Source: Burkholderiales bacterium (GTDB taxonomy: Bacteria > Pseudomonadota > Gammaproteobacteria > Burkholderiales > Casimicrobiaceae). Taken from it: DNA of 64,000 nt. Within the stretch, counting starts at the first letter, position 1, and every line of letters starts with the position of its first letter. The translations under genes and the position numbers were made by a program. The stretch is taken from assembly GCA_016790165.1 (NCBI GenBank), contig JAEUPL010000039.1:1-64000 (forward strand). The letters are read 5' to 3'. Under the pieces are notes generated by a model. The model searched no databases and was not told where the DNA came from. It saw nothing but the letters and a program-made list of their open reading frames with translations. This document shows positions 17,207 through 27,009 of this stretch, one piece after another.

Positions 17207-19792
17207 CTACGCCGGTGGCGGGCTGCCTGGCGGTGCGACGAGTTGCGTGGTCAGCTGTTGCTCGGCAGCGCGCAGTACCGCGGCACGGGTGTCAGGCGGC
17301 AGCAGGAACGATGCCTCGTCGGCGCGCGCGCGAACCGTGCTGTCGAACTGCACACGCTCGTTGTCATCAACACTCAGCCAGCCCACGCGCATCAGCGCGT
17401 CGAACGCGGCGCGGAACTGAGTGCGATCCGAAAATTCCGGCGCGTTGAACACATGCGTCATCGCCAGATGCTGCGCCGCCTGCTGGCCCAGGGTCTCGAT
17501 CGAACTGCGTTTGTGCGACCCGCTCGGCGCGCCCACGGCGAGCGCGAGCAACAACGCATGCCGCGTCAGCGACGAACGGATCGTCGCGGCGAGCCACGCC
17601 AGACGCATCGCCGCCTCGCTACCTGCCGGCGCGGCGGAGATCACATCGGCCTCGCTGGACAGCGACAGCCAGCCGTCGTCGATCAGCCGGCCCAGCGTCC
17701 GCTCGAAAGGCGCGAAGGTCATCGCCGCAGCGCTTTCGGCAACGGGTGCCGTCGCTGCGTCGTCCTCCAGCCGCCACGGCGGCAGATACAGCTCCGTCTC
17801 CAGTAGCGCATACAACTGCCGTGCAAGGCGGGCGAGCTTCTGCCGCCCGATCACGCCGTGCTGCGCGACCAGGCAGGCGATCACCCCCGGTAACGCAAAG
17901 CAGTGCAGTACGTTGTTGCGAAAGTAAGTGAGTGTGACCGCAGCGTTTTCGTCGGCCAGTACCACATCACCCAGCGGGTGCGTGCGTCGCGACAGGTAGG
18001 CCAGCCGCTCCGCGTGCGCAATCATCTCGGCGCCACTCAATTCGGTCGCCACCAGCTCGGGTGCCACGTCCGAGGCGAGCGCAACGCGGCGCAGGCGCTC
18101 GACGATGTCGGCGAGCTGCGCCGCGTCCATCGCATGGCGCGGTGTGGCGAGCAGCGCCGTCGCGACCAGTGCCACCGGGTTCAGATGCGCCGCACCGTTA
18201 ATGCGCTCGGCGATCAGGCGTGACACTTCGGTCAGCGTGCGTCGCCGCAACCCCTTGTCCGCGACCCACTGTGTGATGTCGCGCGCGCCTTCCGCTTCGA
18301 GCACTTCAGCCAGTGAGATGGGCCGTGCAAAGCTCACGCCCACCTGCCCGTAGTACGCTCCGCGCAGATCGCGAATCGCACCCAGCACGCCGCCAATCGA
18401 TTCCTTGCGCTTGGATGCACCCGACAGCTCCTCGGTGTAGCTGCCGCCTTCGATCAGTTTTTCGTACCCGATGTACACCGGCACGAACAAAAGCGGTCGG
18501 CTATGTTCACGCAAAAAGCTCTGCACCGTCATTGAGATCAGCCCGGCTTTGGGGGGCAGCAGGCGGCCGGTGCGCGAGCGCCCGCCCTCGACGAAGTACT
18601 CCATCGGAAAGCCACGCCGCAGCACCTCGTGCACGTAGGCCGCAAAGATTTCGCTGTACAACTCATCGCCCTTGATGGAGCGACGCAAGAAGAACGCACC
18701 TCCCCGGCGCAGAATGCTGCCAATCACCGGCAGATTGAGGTTCGCCCCGGCGGCGATATGCGGTGCCGTGAGCCCCACGTCATACACCAGATACGACAGC
18801 AGCAGGTAATCGATGTGGCTGCGATGACAGGGCACATACACCAGCGTGTTGTCCCGCGCCAGAGCCTGCAGCCGCTCGGCGCCACGCACCGTGAGACCGT
18901 CGTAAATGCGGTTCCACAGCCGGCCAAGAATGCGCTCGCCCAGCCGCACCACCACGTACGAATAGTCGGCCGCAATCTCGCGTGCGATGCGTTCGGCGCG
19001 CTTCTCGATTTTTTCGAGATTGCCCTTGTTGGCGTCGACCTCGGCGAGCATCGCGGCACGCACGCGTGGCTCGCGCAGCACGGTGCCAATGAGCGTGCGC
19101 CGATGCGATAGATCCGGCCCGATGGCGGCTTCGCGTTCATTGCGAAAGTGCGTGCGCAGCAGTCGCGCCGCTCGGCGCAGCATCAGGCTGTCATCCAACC
19201 CTTCGAGCTGTGCGCTGCGCACCACGGCGGCGAGTGAAACGGCATCAGCAAACTTGGCCACTACAGCCGTCCGGAAGAACACGATGGCCAGCAGCTTGCG
19301 AAGACGGGAGCGGCCCCCCCAGCCCTCGGCCGCCCAGATGCGCAACCAGCGCATGCCCCGCGAAAACGTGGCCCACTCGGGGTCGGCCGCTTCGCGGTCC
19401 GGCGCGCGGCCCCAATAAATGCTCACCGGCACCACGCGCACGTCGGTCACACGGCCCGCCAGCACGTCTGCCGTGAGCCGCGCCAGACGCGGCGACGCTT
19501 CGCGATGGCGATCATCGTAGAGCGCAAAGCACGCTCGCAGTTCAAGCCGGCCGCCCACATCGACGACCTGATGCGAACGCGGCACCGGCGAATGGCGCGT
19601 CAGATGATCGAGCAGCGCGCCGTCGGTCAGCGACGGTCGTGGCAACACATAAAACACGGGCGCGTCCGATGGTCCGTCCGCAATGCGCAATGGCTCCGGA
19701 AAGCACTGCACCTTGACCCACGCCGCAAGCGTGATGCGCACGAGGGCATGAAACGCGCGTTGTGGGGCGTAGAGTAGGCCGCGAATCGTCAT
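17207..19792 (-). CDS. plsB: Glycerol-3-phosphate 1-O-acyltransferase
   Basis: Membrane enzyme acylating sn-glycerol-3-phosphate at position 1, the first step of phospholipid synthesis. The 861-residue product (E. coli PlsB about 807) carries the acyltransferase blocks in order: VPCHRSHIDYLL (HX4D catalytic), GGAFFLRRS, FVEGGRSRTGRLLPPKAG and VPVYIGYEKLIEG. The start MTIRGLLYAP at 19792 is the first sensible one; the frame runs on upstream only as antisense to miaA. The C-terminus is low in motifs, as usual. It lies 65 bases after miaA on the same strand. Confidence 0.95.
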   Translation of the reverse strand: MTIRGLLYAPQRAFHALVRITLAAWVKVQCFPEPLRIADGPSDAPVFYVLPRPSLTDGALLDHLTRHSPVPRSHQVVDVGGRLELRACFALYDDRHREASPRLARLTADVLAGRVTDVRVVPVSIYWGRAPDREAADPEWATFSRGMRWLRIWAAEGWGGRSRLRKLLAIVFFRTAVVAKFADAVSLAAVVRSAQLEGLDDSLMLRRAARLLRTHFRNEREAAIGPDLSHRRTLIGTVLREPRVRAAMLAEVDANKGNLEKIEKRAERIAREIAADYSYVVVRLGERILGRLWNRIYDGLTVRGAERLQALARDNTLVYVPCHRSHIDYLLLSYLVYDVGLTAPHIAAGANLNLPVIGSILRRGGAFFLRRSIKGDELYSEIFAAYVHEVLRRGFPMEYFVEGGRSRTGRLLPPKAGLISMTVQSFLREHSRPLLFVPVYIGYEKLIEGGSYTEELSGASKRKESIGGVLGAIRDLRGAYYGQVGVSFARPISLAEVLEAEGARDITQWVADKGLRRRTLTEVSRLIAERINGAAHLNPVALVATALLATPRHAMDAAQLADIVERLRRVALASDVAPELVATELSGAEMIAHAERLAYLSRRTHPLGDVVLADENAAVTLTYFRNNVLHCFALPGVIACLVAQHGVIGRQKLARLARQLYALLETELYLPPWRLEDDAATAPVAESAAAMTFAPFERTLGRLIDDGWLSLSSEADVISAAPAGSEAAMRLAWLAATIRSSLTRHALLLALAVGAPSGSHKRSSIETLGQQAAQHLAMTHVFNAPEFSDRTQFRAAFDALMRVGWLSVDDNERVQFDSTVRARADEASFLLPPDTRAAVLRAAEQQLTTQLVAPPGSPPPA

Positions 19793-19857
19793 CGTGGCGT
19801 CATTGTGGCATGCGGCTTCGCACGACCGGGGCGTCGTGCTTCGCTGCAATGGCGCCG

Positions 19858-20784
19858 CTACCGGGTGGCGGCGAACACCGCCGCCGCTGCGGCCACCGCG
19901 TCCGGCGCGTCGCAATGCACGACCTCCCCCGGAAAACTGCGCAGCCAGGTGATCTGCCGTTTCGCCAGCTGCCGCGTGGCAAACAGGGCACGATCCAGCA
20001 TCTCCAGGCGCGGCGCACGGCCATCGAGCGCGTCGAGCACCTGACGATACCCCACGCAACGCATCGACGGCAGATCGGGTGTCAGCGCAGCGCCGTACTT
20101 CGCCCGCAGCGCCTCGACCTCGGCGACGAAACCTGCGGCAAACATGCTCGTCAGCCGCGCCTCGCAGCGCGCATGCAGCCACGCACGATCCGAGGGCAGC
20201 CAGCGCACGATGCGCGTATCGTACACGGCGAGCGCAGCGCGGCGCTGCCCCTGAAAGGACGACAACGGCGCACCCGTTTGCAGCCATACCTCGAGCGCCC
20301 GCTCGATACGCTGCGTATCGCTCGCGGGCAGCCGCGCTGCCGTCACCGGATCTACCCGCGCAAGCTCGGCATGCAGTGCCGCGACCCCTTCGGTCGCGCA
20401 GCGCCCCCGCACCGCCGCACGCACGGCAGCATCCGTCGGTGGCACATCGCTCATGCCGTGCACCAGCACGTTGGCGTACATCATCGTGCCGCCCACGAGC
20501 AGCGGCACGCGCCCGCGCGCATGAATCGCCTCGATCGCCGCGCGACAGTCCGACACAAATCGCGCCACCGAATACGTCTCGGTGGGCGAGATCAGATCAA
20601 TCAAATGATGCGCCACCGCAGCCAGCTCCGCCGCACTCGGTTTCGCGGTGCCGATGTTCAGGTCACGATACACCAACGCCGAATCAATGCTCACAATCTC
20701 CGCGTTCAAGTGCGGCGCCAACGCCAGCGCCGCAGCGCTTTTGCCCGATGCTGTGGGGCCGACGAGAAGGTGGACGGGACGCAC
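19858..20784 (-). CDS. miaA: tRNA dimethylallyltransferase
   Basis: Transfers a dimethylallyl group to N6 of A37 in tRNAs reading UNN codons. The 308-residue protein has the P-loop GPTASGKS (residues 9-16), [18 protein letters not shown], the DMAPP/tRNA-binding [13 protein letters not shown], and MRCVGYRQ toward the C-terminus. It begins 2 bases after the mutL stop, matching the widespread mutL-miaA pairing. GGTMMY replaces the usual GGTMLY. Nothing essential appears missing. Confidence 0.96.
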   Translation of the reverse strand: MRPVHLLVGPTASGKSAAALALAPHLNAEIVSIDSALVYRDLNIGTAKPSAAELAAVAHHLIDLISPTETYSVARFVSDCRAAIEAIHARGRVPLLVGGTMMYANVLVHGMSDVPPTDAAVRAAVRGRCATEGVAALHAELARVDPVTAARLPASDTQRIERALEVWLQTGAPLSSFQGQRRAALAVYDTRIVRWLPSDRAWLHARCEARLTSMFAAGFVAEVEALRAKYGAALTPDLPSMRCVGYRQVLDALDGRAPRLEMLDRALFATRQLAKRQITWLRSFPGEVVHCDAPDAVAAAAAVFAATR

Positions 20785-20786
20785 GG

Positions 20787-22787
20787 TCAGCGCCCGCGCA
20801 TGAACAGTGCGTCCAGCTCCTTGAGCGTGAGCTGATACCAGGTGGGGCGGCCGTGGTTGCAGCTTCCGGCCCGTTCGGTGGCTTCCATTTCGCGCAGCAG
20901 GGCGTTCATTTCAGCCGTGGTCAGCGCGCGGTTGGCGCGCACGGCACCGTGGCAGGCCATAGTGGAGAGCAGTTCGTCGCGGCGCGATTCGACGAGGGCG
21001 CTGACGCCGAGTTCGTCCAGCTCGGCCAGCACGCCGTGCAGCAGCGCCTCGGGCGCGGCGTCGGCGAGCAGCGTGGGTACGCTGCGCACAGCGAGCGAGC
21101 GCGGACCGGTGATGCTGACGTCGAAGCCGAGCGCGGTCAGCGTGTCGCGATGTGCCTCCGCCGTCGCGACCTCCTTCTCACTGGCATTGAGAACGCTGGG
21201 GATGAGCAGCCGTTGCGTGGCGAGTGCGCCCGCAGATTGCATCTTGAGTCCCTCGTAAACAATGCGCTCGTGCGCCGCGTGCATGTCGACGAGCACGAGG
21301 CCGTTGGCGTTCTGCGCGAGGATGTAGACACCGTGCAATTGCGCGAGCGCAAAGCCAAGCGGATGATCCATGTCAGGCAGCGCAGCCGGTGGCGCCGAAA
21401 GCGAGTTCGATGCACCCGGCGCCGCGGCGTCGTCCGCAACGGCGGCGGCTGGCGCGAAGAAGTACTGGGTGATCCGCTCGGAGACACCGAAATCCAGCGT
21501 CGCCGCTCGTGGCGAGTACCGGCTCGACCCCGGCGCAGCCGACCCGTGTGACAACGCGCTCACACCCTGAGCTACCGGTGCGGTCTCCAGGTCGCCCGTC
21601 GCGGCGACGCGATCCCCGAACAGTTTCTGCGCGGCCGAGGGTGGAGTCTGCGCCGCCGCCGTGCCGCCGAGGGCCCGCTCTACCGCGCGGCGCACGAATT
21701 GATGCACCGCCTGGCTGTCACGAAAGCGCACTTCGGTTTTCGCCGGATGCACGTTGACATCGACCGCGCGCGGGTCGAGCCGCAGGCGCAATACAAACGC
21801 CGGGGCGCTGGCGCCATGCATCTGGTCACGCAACGCATCGCGTACCGCGTGCAGCACCACGCGATCGCGCACCCAGCGCCCATTGACAAAGAGATGCTGC
21901 GCGTCGCGATTCGGCACCGCGCTGTTCGGCGTGAGCACGAAACCATCCAGCGCCAGTACACCCGCGTCGGCTTCGATGGCAACGGCATGTTGCAACCACT
22001 CCGCGCCGAGTACGGCCGCCACGCGCTCTGGCCACGCTTGCACCGGCCAGCGGTGCACAGCGCGACCGTTATGGGTCAGTTGCAGCGCGATGTCGCTGCG
22101 AGCGAGTCCAAGGCGGCGCACGGCGTCGAGGCAGTGCGCATATTCGGTGCTCTCCGATTTCAAAAAACGTCGCCGCGCCGGCGTATTGAAGAAGAGTTCG
22201 GCCACGGTGACCGTGGTGCCGACGCGGGCGCTGACAGGTTCGGGCGCGCCGGCCTGCCCGCCTTCTGCTTTCAGGCGAAACGCGCTCGCCGCACCCGCTG
22301 GCCGGCTGACGATGGCCAGTCGCGCGACGGACGCCATGGACGCCAGCGCCTCACCCCGGAAGCCGAAGCTGACCACCGATTCCAGATCGTCGAAGCTGGC
22401 GATCTTGGAGGTGGCGTGCCGCGCGATCGCCAGCGGCAACTCATCCGCGGCAATGCCGCGGCCATCGTCGCTCACCGTGATCAGCGCAGCCCCACCGGCG
22501 GCAAGGTCCACGCTGATGGCCCGCGCACCACCGTCAACGGCGTTTTCCAGCAACTCCTTGAGCGCTGCAGCAGGGCGTTCGATGACTTCGCCCGCCGCGA
22601 TCTGGTTGACCAAATGATCGGGCAGCGTGCGGATTTGTCGCAGGGCGGCGACAGCCGATCTGCTGGAAGCCCCAACGGATGCGGGTTCTGGCAGAATCGC
22701 GCTCGCCGCAGCGGCAGCGGTCGCAGGCGGATGGGACGCGCCCGTTGGGGTGTCGTCGTGATGAGGAGGCGCGTTCACGCGATCCAT
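20787..22787 (-). CDS. mutL: DNA mismatch repair protein MutL
   Basis: GHKL ATPase coordinating MutS mismatch recognition with downstream nicking and excision. The 666-residue product has a roughly 50-residue low-complexity N-terminus, then [34 protein letters not shown] and GFRGEAL (ATPase motifs). A Pro/Ala-rich linker (about 370-470) and the C-terminal dimerisation domain follow. [13 protein letters not shown] corresponds to the endonuclease motif DQHA(X)2E(X)4E with Met for Gln, a variant known in beta-proteobacterial MutLs. The start at 22787 lacks a clear ribosome-binding site, so the real N-terminus may be a later codon. Confidence 0.95.
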   Translation of the reverse strand: MDRVNAPPHHDDTPTGASHPPATAAAAASAILPEPASVGASSRSAVAALRQIRTLPDHLVNQIAAGEVIERPAAALKELLENAVDGGARAISVDLAAGGAALITVSDDGRGIAADELPLAIARHATSKIASFDDLESVVSFGFRGEALASMASVARLAIVSRPAGAASAFRLKAEGGQAGAPEPVSARVGTTVTVAELFFNTPARRRFLKSESTEYAHCLDAVRRLGLARSDIALQLTHNGRAVHRWPVQAWPERVAAVLGAEWLQHAVAIEADAGVLALDGFVLTPNSAVPNRDAQHLFVNGRWVRDRVVLHAVRDALRDQMHGASAPAFVLRLRLDPRAVDVNVHPAKTEVRFRDSQAVHQFVRRAVERALGGTAAAQTPPSAAQKLFGDRVAATGDLETAPVAQGVSALSHGSAAPGSSRYSPRAATLDFGVSERITQYFFAPAAAVADDAAAPGASNSLSAPPAALPDMDHPLGFALAQLHGVYILAQNANGLVLVDMHAAHERIVYEGLKMQSAGALATQRLLIPSVLNASEKEVATAEAHRDTLTALGFDVSITGPRSLAVRSVPTLLADAAPEALLHGVLAELDELGVSALVESRRDELLSTMACHGAVRANRALTTAEMNALLREMEATERAGSCNHGRPTWYQLTLKELDALFMRGR

Positions 22788-22825
22788 TGTATGTGGCTGA
22801 TTTCGTGATTCGACGAAGCGGGACG

Positions 22826-24886
22826 ATGGGTGTCTCGGGCATGGGTTTGCGCGCGCGCGGTCGCGGCGGGCGTTTCCTGCGCTGTGTGCTGTTCAGCGGT
22901 GCGGCCTTGCCACTGCTCTCACTGACTGCGGCGAGCGTTCGCGCGCAGCCTCCGCAGTCGCCGTCAAGCTCACTGCTGCCTGCGCCAAGCACCATGCTGG
23001 TCGACAACGCCCCGCCCGTGGCCCAGGCGCTGGCGCGCGATATCGCGCCCTACGGCGAGTTCAACGCCACACGCTTTGTCGGTTGGCACCCGCTCGCGCA
23101 GGAGATGCTGGTGATGCGCCGCGCCGGCAACACGCAGCAGTTGTTCCTGCTCACCGATGCGATGGGCAAGCTGCAGCAGCTGACGCGTGGGCGTGACCCG
23201 GTTCGCGCGGCGCAGTTCGAACCGCGGCGCGGCGACTACGTGTTGTTCAGCCGCGATAGCGGCGGCGACGAGGCCACGCAGTTATTCCGGCTGGACCTGA
23301 AATCGCTGCACGAAGTGGCGCTCACACCGGCAGGCGAGCAGTTCTCGGTGGGGCCGTGGAACACGGCGCGTGACAAGGTGATCATTACCGCCCGTCCGCT
23401 GGACCGGCATGGCAAGCGCGATCAGGCGACGCTGGAGGTGTTCGCGATTGATCCATTGCAGCCCGAGGCGCGGTTCCGCCTTGCGACGCTGAACGGCGCG
23501 GGCTGGCGCGTGCTGCGCTGGTTTGATGGCGAGAACCGCGTCGTGCTGTCGGAAACGGTGTCGCCCACGCGCAGCCGACTGTGGTCGATGGATCTCGGCA
23601 GCGGCAAGCGCACCGACCTCGGCGACGCCGACGCCGGACCGGAAGCGATCGGCGATCGCGACCGCTGGCTCTACCGCCGCCGTTTTGATGGTGAGTTCGC
23701 GAAGCTCTCGCGCGTTGATCTCAGGAACGGTGACCGGCAGTGGGTCACCAAAGAAATTGAATCCGACGTCGATGACTGGTCCGTCAGCACCGTCGGCCGG
23801 CGCATCGCGGTGCTAAGCAATACCCTGGGTGGCAGTCAGCTGCGTCTGTACGACCTGAGTGACAGTGCGAACATCAAGCCGATGACGGTGCCTGCGCTCC
23901 CGCCGGGGCTGATCACGAGCACGTCGTGGCATCGCAATGGCCGCGACCTGGCTTTCTCGGTCGAATCCGCCGATTCGCCGGGCGAGGTATTTGTGCTCGA
24001 CACCGATCTCGGCATGGTGACGCGCTGGACCTATCCGTCCACGGTGGCGGGCGTAAAGCGTCCATTCACCGAGGCCGAGCCGATCAGCTGGCGCAGCTTC
24101 GACGGACTGGTCATCACGGGTTTCATGCACCGCCCGAACGCGAAGGAGTTCCCCGGCAAACGGCCGGTGATCATCGCAGTGCACGGTGGCCCTGAAGGGC
24201 AGGCGCGGCCGGGGTTCCGCGGTCGCGTGAATTACTGGATCAACGAGCTCGGCTACGCAGTGATCTTCCCGAACGTGCGCGGTTCGGCGGGATTTGGGCG
24301 CCGCTTTCTGGAAGCCGACAACCTGAAGAAGCGCGAAGACTCGGTCCGCGACATCGGCGCGCTGCTCGACTGGATACACGCCCAGCCCCAGCTCGACCCG
24401 CAACGCGTGGCACTGATGGGCTCCAGCTACGGTGGCTACATGGTGCTGGCGAGCAGCGTGATGTACAGCCCGCGAATCGCGGCCGCATTCAGTTCGTTCG
24501 GCATTTCGCACTTTGTGACGATGCTGGAAAACACGGAAAGCTGGCGCCGGGACCTGCGTCGTAGCGAGTACGGCGACGAGCGCGACCCGGACATGCGCCG
24601 CTTTCTCGACGGCATCTCGCCGCTGACGCACGCCGACCGCATTCGTGTGCCGCTGATGGTGACGCACGGCAGGAACGACCCGCGCGTGCCCGTCTCCGAG
24701 GCCGAGCAGATTGTGAAGAAGGTTCGCGCCAACGGCACGCCTGTGGCGTACCTCGTGGCCGAGGACGAAGGCCACGGGTTCAGCAAGAAAGTCAACGCGG
24801 ATTACCAGTTTGCAGTGCAGACGGCGTTTCTTGAACGCTACGTGGGCAAACGCGTCTCGGCGCGCGCCGTGGTCGCGTTGCAGTGA
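22826..24886 (+). CDS. Exported S9 family peptidase (prolyl oligopeptidase type)
   Basis: A 686-residue serine peptidase with a signal peptide: Arg-rich n-region, hydrophobic FSGAALPLLSLTAA, and a likely cleavage after VRA before QPP. The N-terminal TolB-like beta-propeller (about 60-400) is followed by an alpha/beta-hydrolase domain containing VHGGPEGQARPG, GSSYGGYM with nucleophile Ser534, HGRNDPRVPV with Asp618 and DEGHGF with His650, so the triad is complete. An alternative start at 22841 would remove five residues. It is divergent from mutL with 38 bases between the two starts. Likely periplasmic peptide degradation; exact specificity unknown. Confidence 0.92.
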   Translation: MGVSGMGLRARGRGGRFLRCVLFSGAALPLLSLTAASVRAQPPQSPSSSLLPAPSTMLVDNAPPVAQALARDIAPYGEFNATRFVGWHPLAQEMLVMRRAGNTQQLFLLTDAMGKLQQLTRGRDPVRAAQFEPRRGDYVLFSRDSGGDEATQLFRLDLKSLHEVALTPAGEQFSVGPWNTARDKVIITARPLDRHGKRDQATLEVFAIDPLQPEARFRLATLNGAGWRVLRWFDGENRVVLSETVSPTRSRLWSMDLGSGKRTDLGDADAGPEAIGDRDRWLYRRRFDGEFAKLSRVDLRNGDRQWVTKEIESDVDDWSVSTVGRRIAVLSNTLGGSQLRLYDLSDSANIKPMTVPALPPGLITSTSWHRNGRDLAFSVESADSPGEVFVLDTDLGMVTRWTYPSTVAGVKRPFTEAEPISWRSFDGLVITGFMHRPNAKEFPGKRPVIIAVHGGPEGQARPGFRGRVNYWINELGYAVIFPNVRGSAGFGRRFLEADNLKKREDSVRDIGALLDWIHAQPQLDPQRVALMGSSYGGYMVLASSVMYSPRIAAAFSSFGISHFVTMLENTESWRRDLRRSEYGDERDPDMRRFLDGISPLTHADRIRVPLMVTHGRNDPRVPVSEAEQIVKKVRANGTPVAYLVAEDEGHGFSKKVNADYQFAVQTAFLERYVGKRVSARAVVALQ

Positions 24887-25017
24887 ACGGTTGCGGTGGG
24901 CCACGCGGGTGCCGTCGCTTTTCGTGAACGCGATGCGTCTGACCCATTGTCGAACGTCGGTCGTGATCGACCGACCAAACCAGCCGGCGCGCAGCGCCAC
25001 GAACCAGGAGAATTTGC

Positions 25018-25599
25018 ATGCGAGCGTCATCTGCTTTGATTCCATTTTGCGGCGTGCTGGCCGCCGGCCTGTTGGGTCTGGCCAGCGCCCAGTCCGTGCC
25101 CAACGCGCCCACCGTCGTCACAGCGCCGCCGGGGGCGCTCGGCAACACCCCCGCGCTCACGATGGCGGTCGACCTGGCCGTGAGCATCAAGGGCGTCACG
25201 TTTCAATGCCCCAAGGGGACGGGCATGAATCCGGACGGCTCGTACGTGCTGGTTGACCTCGAGGTTCGCAACGTGGGCGGGAACCCCCTGCCTGGCGCGA
25301 AGTTTGGCTACCAGACTGAGCTCACCGTCGACGGCGCGAGCTTTGCCTGGCTGCATCCCGCGCCCTTGTCGCAGATCGCGATCGACAAACTGAAGAACCC
25401 GACGCCGGGTGGCACGCCCGCGTACGTGCCGATGTCCCAGGTCAAGGCCGCCGCGCGACCGGACAACACAAAGCTCGGGCGGCCCAAGCCGGTCGACATC
25501 AAGGCGACAGTCAAAATGGTGGGCGACCTCACGGATGGCAATTCGGGCAACAACACCGCCACGACCTCGGCGACCGTTCCCGCGCATCTTTGCAAGTAA
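25018..25599 (+). CDS. Exported protein of unknown function with CARDB-like domain
   Basis: A 193-residue protein with a clear signal peptide (LIPFCGVLAAGLLGLASA, cut before QSV) and a strong AGGAGA ribosome-binding site. The mature part reads like a single Ig-like/CARDB-type beta-sandwich: LVDLEVRNVGGNPLPGAKF in the middle and GDLTDGNSGNNTATTSATV at the end, wording common to CARDB domains. Two cysteines (in FQCPKG and HLCK) may form a disulfide. Probably periplasmic or secreted; no enzymatic motif. It lies alone between the S9 peptidase and rpoH. Confidence 0.75.
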   Translation: MRASSALIPFCGVLAAGLLGLASAQSVPNAPTVVTAPPGALGNTPALTMAVDLAVSIKGVTFQCPKGTGMNPDGSYVLVDLEVRNVGGNPLPGAKFGYQTELTVDGASFAWLHPAPLSQIAIDKLKNPTPGGTPAYVPMSQVKAAARPDNTKLGRPKPVDIKATVKMVGDLTDGNSGNNTATTSATVPAHLCK

Positions 25600-25638
25600 C
25601 TCGTCAATCGCGTCGGCCACGAGTAATGAGGCCCCTTT

Positions 25639-25760
25639 AACAGCTTTTAGGCTCCATCGACCGCCGGGCGGTCGTTAGCGGTCATTTTGGTCGCTTGTCG
25701 ACCCGTTCGCATTTCGCGCTGCGAGCGCCGTATTGGCCTCGTTTCAAGTGAAAAGCTGTT
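25639..25760 (+). repeat. 122-bp palindromic dispersed repeat, copy A
   Basis: The element begins AACAGCTTTT and ends AAAAGCTGTT, exact inverted repeats 122 bp apart outer end to outer end. GTCGAC occupies element positions 59-64, the exact centre. CGGTCGTTAG lies at positions 31-40, within a near-perfect hairpin CGACCGCC-G-GGCGGTCG. It shares length, termini, centre and internal block with copies at 40173-40294 and 59717-59838. It sits in the spacer before rpoH, outside any gene. Confidence 0.8.
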
Positions 25761-25923
25761 GATCCGGCGCGGTCGTCGTGCGTGGCGACCAACTGCGGAC
25801 CTGCGCGACCACTCGCGGAAAGTCTCGCTCGTTTCGACCGTCTAATGGGTGTACGGAAAGCGTGTAGCGCGCAGTGTTGGCGTGCGCTCACCGACTGATT
25901 TGCTTTTCCGAGTAAATAAGTCG

Positions 25924-25951
25924 GGAACTTTCGGTATTATTAGCACTCTCA
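25924..25951 (+). promoter_or_regulatory. Possible sigma-E-type promoter of rpoH
   Basis: GGAACTT (25924-25930), the consensus -35 of sigma-E promoters, is followed after 16 bases by TCTCA (25947-25951), close to the -10 wording TCTGA/TCAAA. The -10 falls inside the CIRCE palindrome. This fits known sigma-E control of rpoH in enterics, but here it rests on two short matches only. Confidence 0.4.
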
Positions 25952-25966
25952 CTCAGCGAGTGCTAA
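25940..25966. promoter_or_regulatory. CIRCE element (HrcA operator) upstream of rpoH
   Basis: TTAGCACTC, a nine-base spacer and GAGTGCTAA match the canonical CIRCE inverted repeat without mismatch. It lies 98 bases before the rpoH start codon and overlaps the probable promoter, so HrcA binding would repress rpoH at normal temperature. hrcA itself is not in the window. Confidence 0.95.
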
Positions 25967-26064
25967 TATGGTTCGCCGCGGTCACAAGCCGCACTGCCCG
26001 TTGCAGCACGTTCGCAACGCACGAAAACCGCCCGTGCATTTACGTTTTGGGGAGCATCGATTAC

Positions 26065-26928
26065 ATGAACCCGACCGCCACTTTGAATTTTCCGGTACCG
26101 TCCGCACTGGGCACCATTGACCAGTACGTCACGGCCGTCAACAAATATCCGCTGCTCACGCTTGAGCAGGAGCAGGAGCTCGGCCTGCGCTGGAAGTACA
26201 TGCAGGACGTCGATTCCGCCCGCCAGCTGGTGATGAGCCATCTGCGTCTGGTGGTGAGCGTCAGCCGCAACTACATGGGCTACGGCCTGCCGCAGGGCGA
26301 CCTGATCCAGGAAGGCAATGTGGGCCTGATGAAGGCCGTGCGCCGCTTTGACCCGGAACGCGGTGTGCGCCTGGTGAGCTTCGCGCTGCACTGGATCCGC
26401 GCCGAAATCCACGAATACATCCTTAAGAACTGGCGCATGGTCAAGGTCGCTACGACCAAGGCGCAGCGCAAACTGTTCTTCAACCTGCGCGCCATGCGTT
26501 CGGGCGAGCATCCGCTGACGCAAGCCGAAGCCAAGCGCATCGCCAAAGAGCTCAACGTCAAGCCGGAAGAAGTGTTCGAGATGAACATGCGGCTTTCTGG
26601 CCGTGATGTCGCGATGGACGGCACGCCCGACGACAGCGAAAGCGAAGCCGTGGCACCGGTGGCCTACCTCGCCGCCGACAGCGACATCGCCGATCCGGCC
26701 AAAGTGATCGAAGCCGAGGAAGTGCGCCGCGTGCACAGCGAGGGTTTGAAGCGGGCGCTGGTCAAACTTGACGACCGTTCGCGCGACATCATCACCCGCC
26801 GCTGGCTGGCCGAAGATCAGGAAGAAACGCTGCAGCAGCTCGCTGACAAATACGGCGTCTCGGCAGAGCGTATCCGCCAGATCGAGGTGAAGGCGATGAA
26901 GCAGATGCGCAAGGAGATTGAGGGCTAA
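26065..26928 (+). CDS. rpoH: RNA polymerase heat-shock sigma factor sigma-32
   Basis: Alternative sigma factor directing transcription of chaperone and protease genes. The 287-residue protein starts MNPTATLNFPVP and contains region 2 (QGDLIQEGNVGLMKAV, VSFALHWIRAEIHEYILKNW), the RpoH-box QRKLFFNLR that distinguishes sigma-32 from other sigma-70 members, and region 4 HTH (LQQLADKYGVSAERIRQIE). GGGGAG precedes the ATG at 26065; upstream in-frame starts would run through the CIRCE. Expected control: HrcA/CIRCE and perhaps sigma-E at the promoter, plus chaperone-dependent turnover. Confidence 0.97.
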   Translation: MNPTATLNFPVPSALGTIDQYVTAVNKYPLLTLEQEQELGLRWKYMQDVDSARQLVMSHLRLVVSVSRNYMGYGLPQGDLIQEGNVGLMKAVRRFDPERGVRLVSFALHWIRAEIHEYILKNWRMVKVATTKAQRKLFFNLRAMRSGEHPLTQAEAKRIAKELNVKPEEVFEMNMRLSGRDVAMDGTPDDSESEAVAPVAYLAADSDIADPAKVIEAEEVRRVHSEGLKRALVKLDDRSRDIITRRWLAEDQEETLQQLADKYGVSAERIRQIEVKAMKQMRKEIEG

Positions 26929-26951
26929 TCAGGCCCTCGCACGGTCCCAAA

Positions 26952-26978
26952 AAAACGGCCAGTGAACCTGGCCGTTTT
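26952..26978 (+). terminator. Intrinsic terminator after rpoH
   Basis: The stem AAAACGGCCAG / CTGGCCGTTTT closes a five-base loop TGAAC and ends in a short T-run, 23 bases after the rpoH stop. A-run/T-run symmetry means it could also serve the convergent minus-strand gene ending at 27010. Confidence 0.85.
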
Positions 26979-27009
26979 GCTTTCCACCGCGAATACGGAG
27001 TGCCCATAA

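Noticed and set aside
17207..20287. A longer PlsB extending 165 codons upstream to 20287
   Set aside because: The extension is antisense to miaA, Arg/Ala-rich and without acyltransferase features; the start at 19792 gives the family length.
25621..26064. A small RNA gene in the spacer before rpoH
   Set aside because: The only structured segment is repeat copy A; the remainder shows no hairpin plus T-run of its own.
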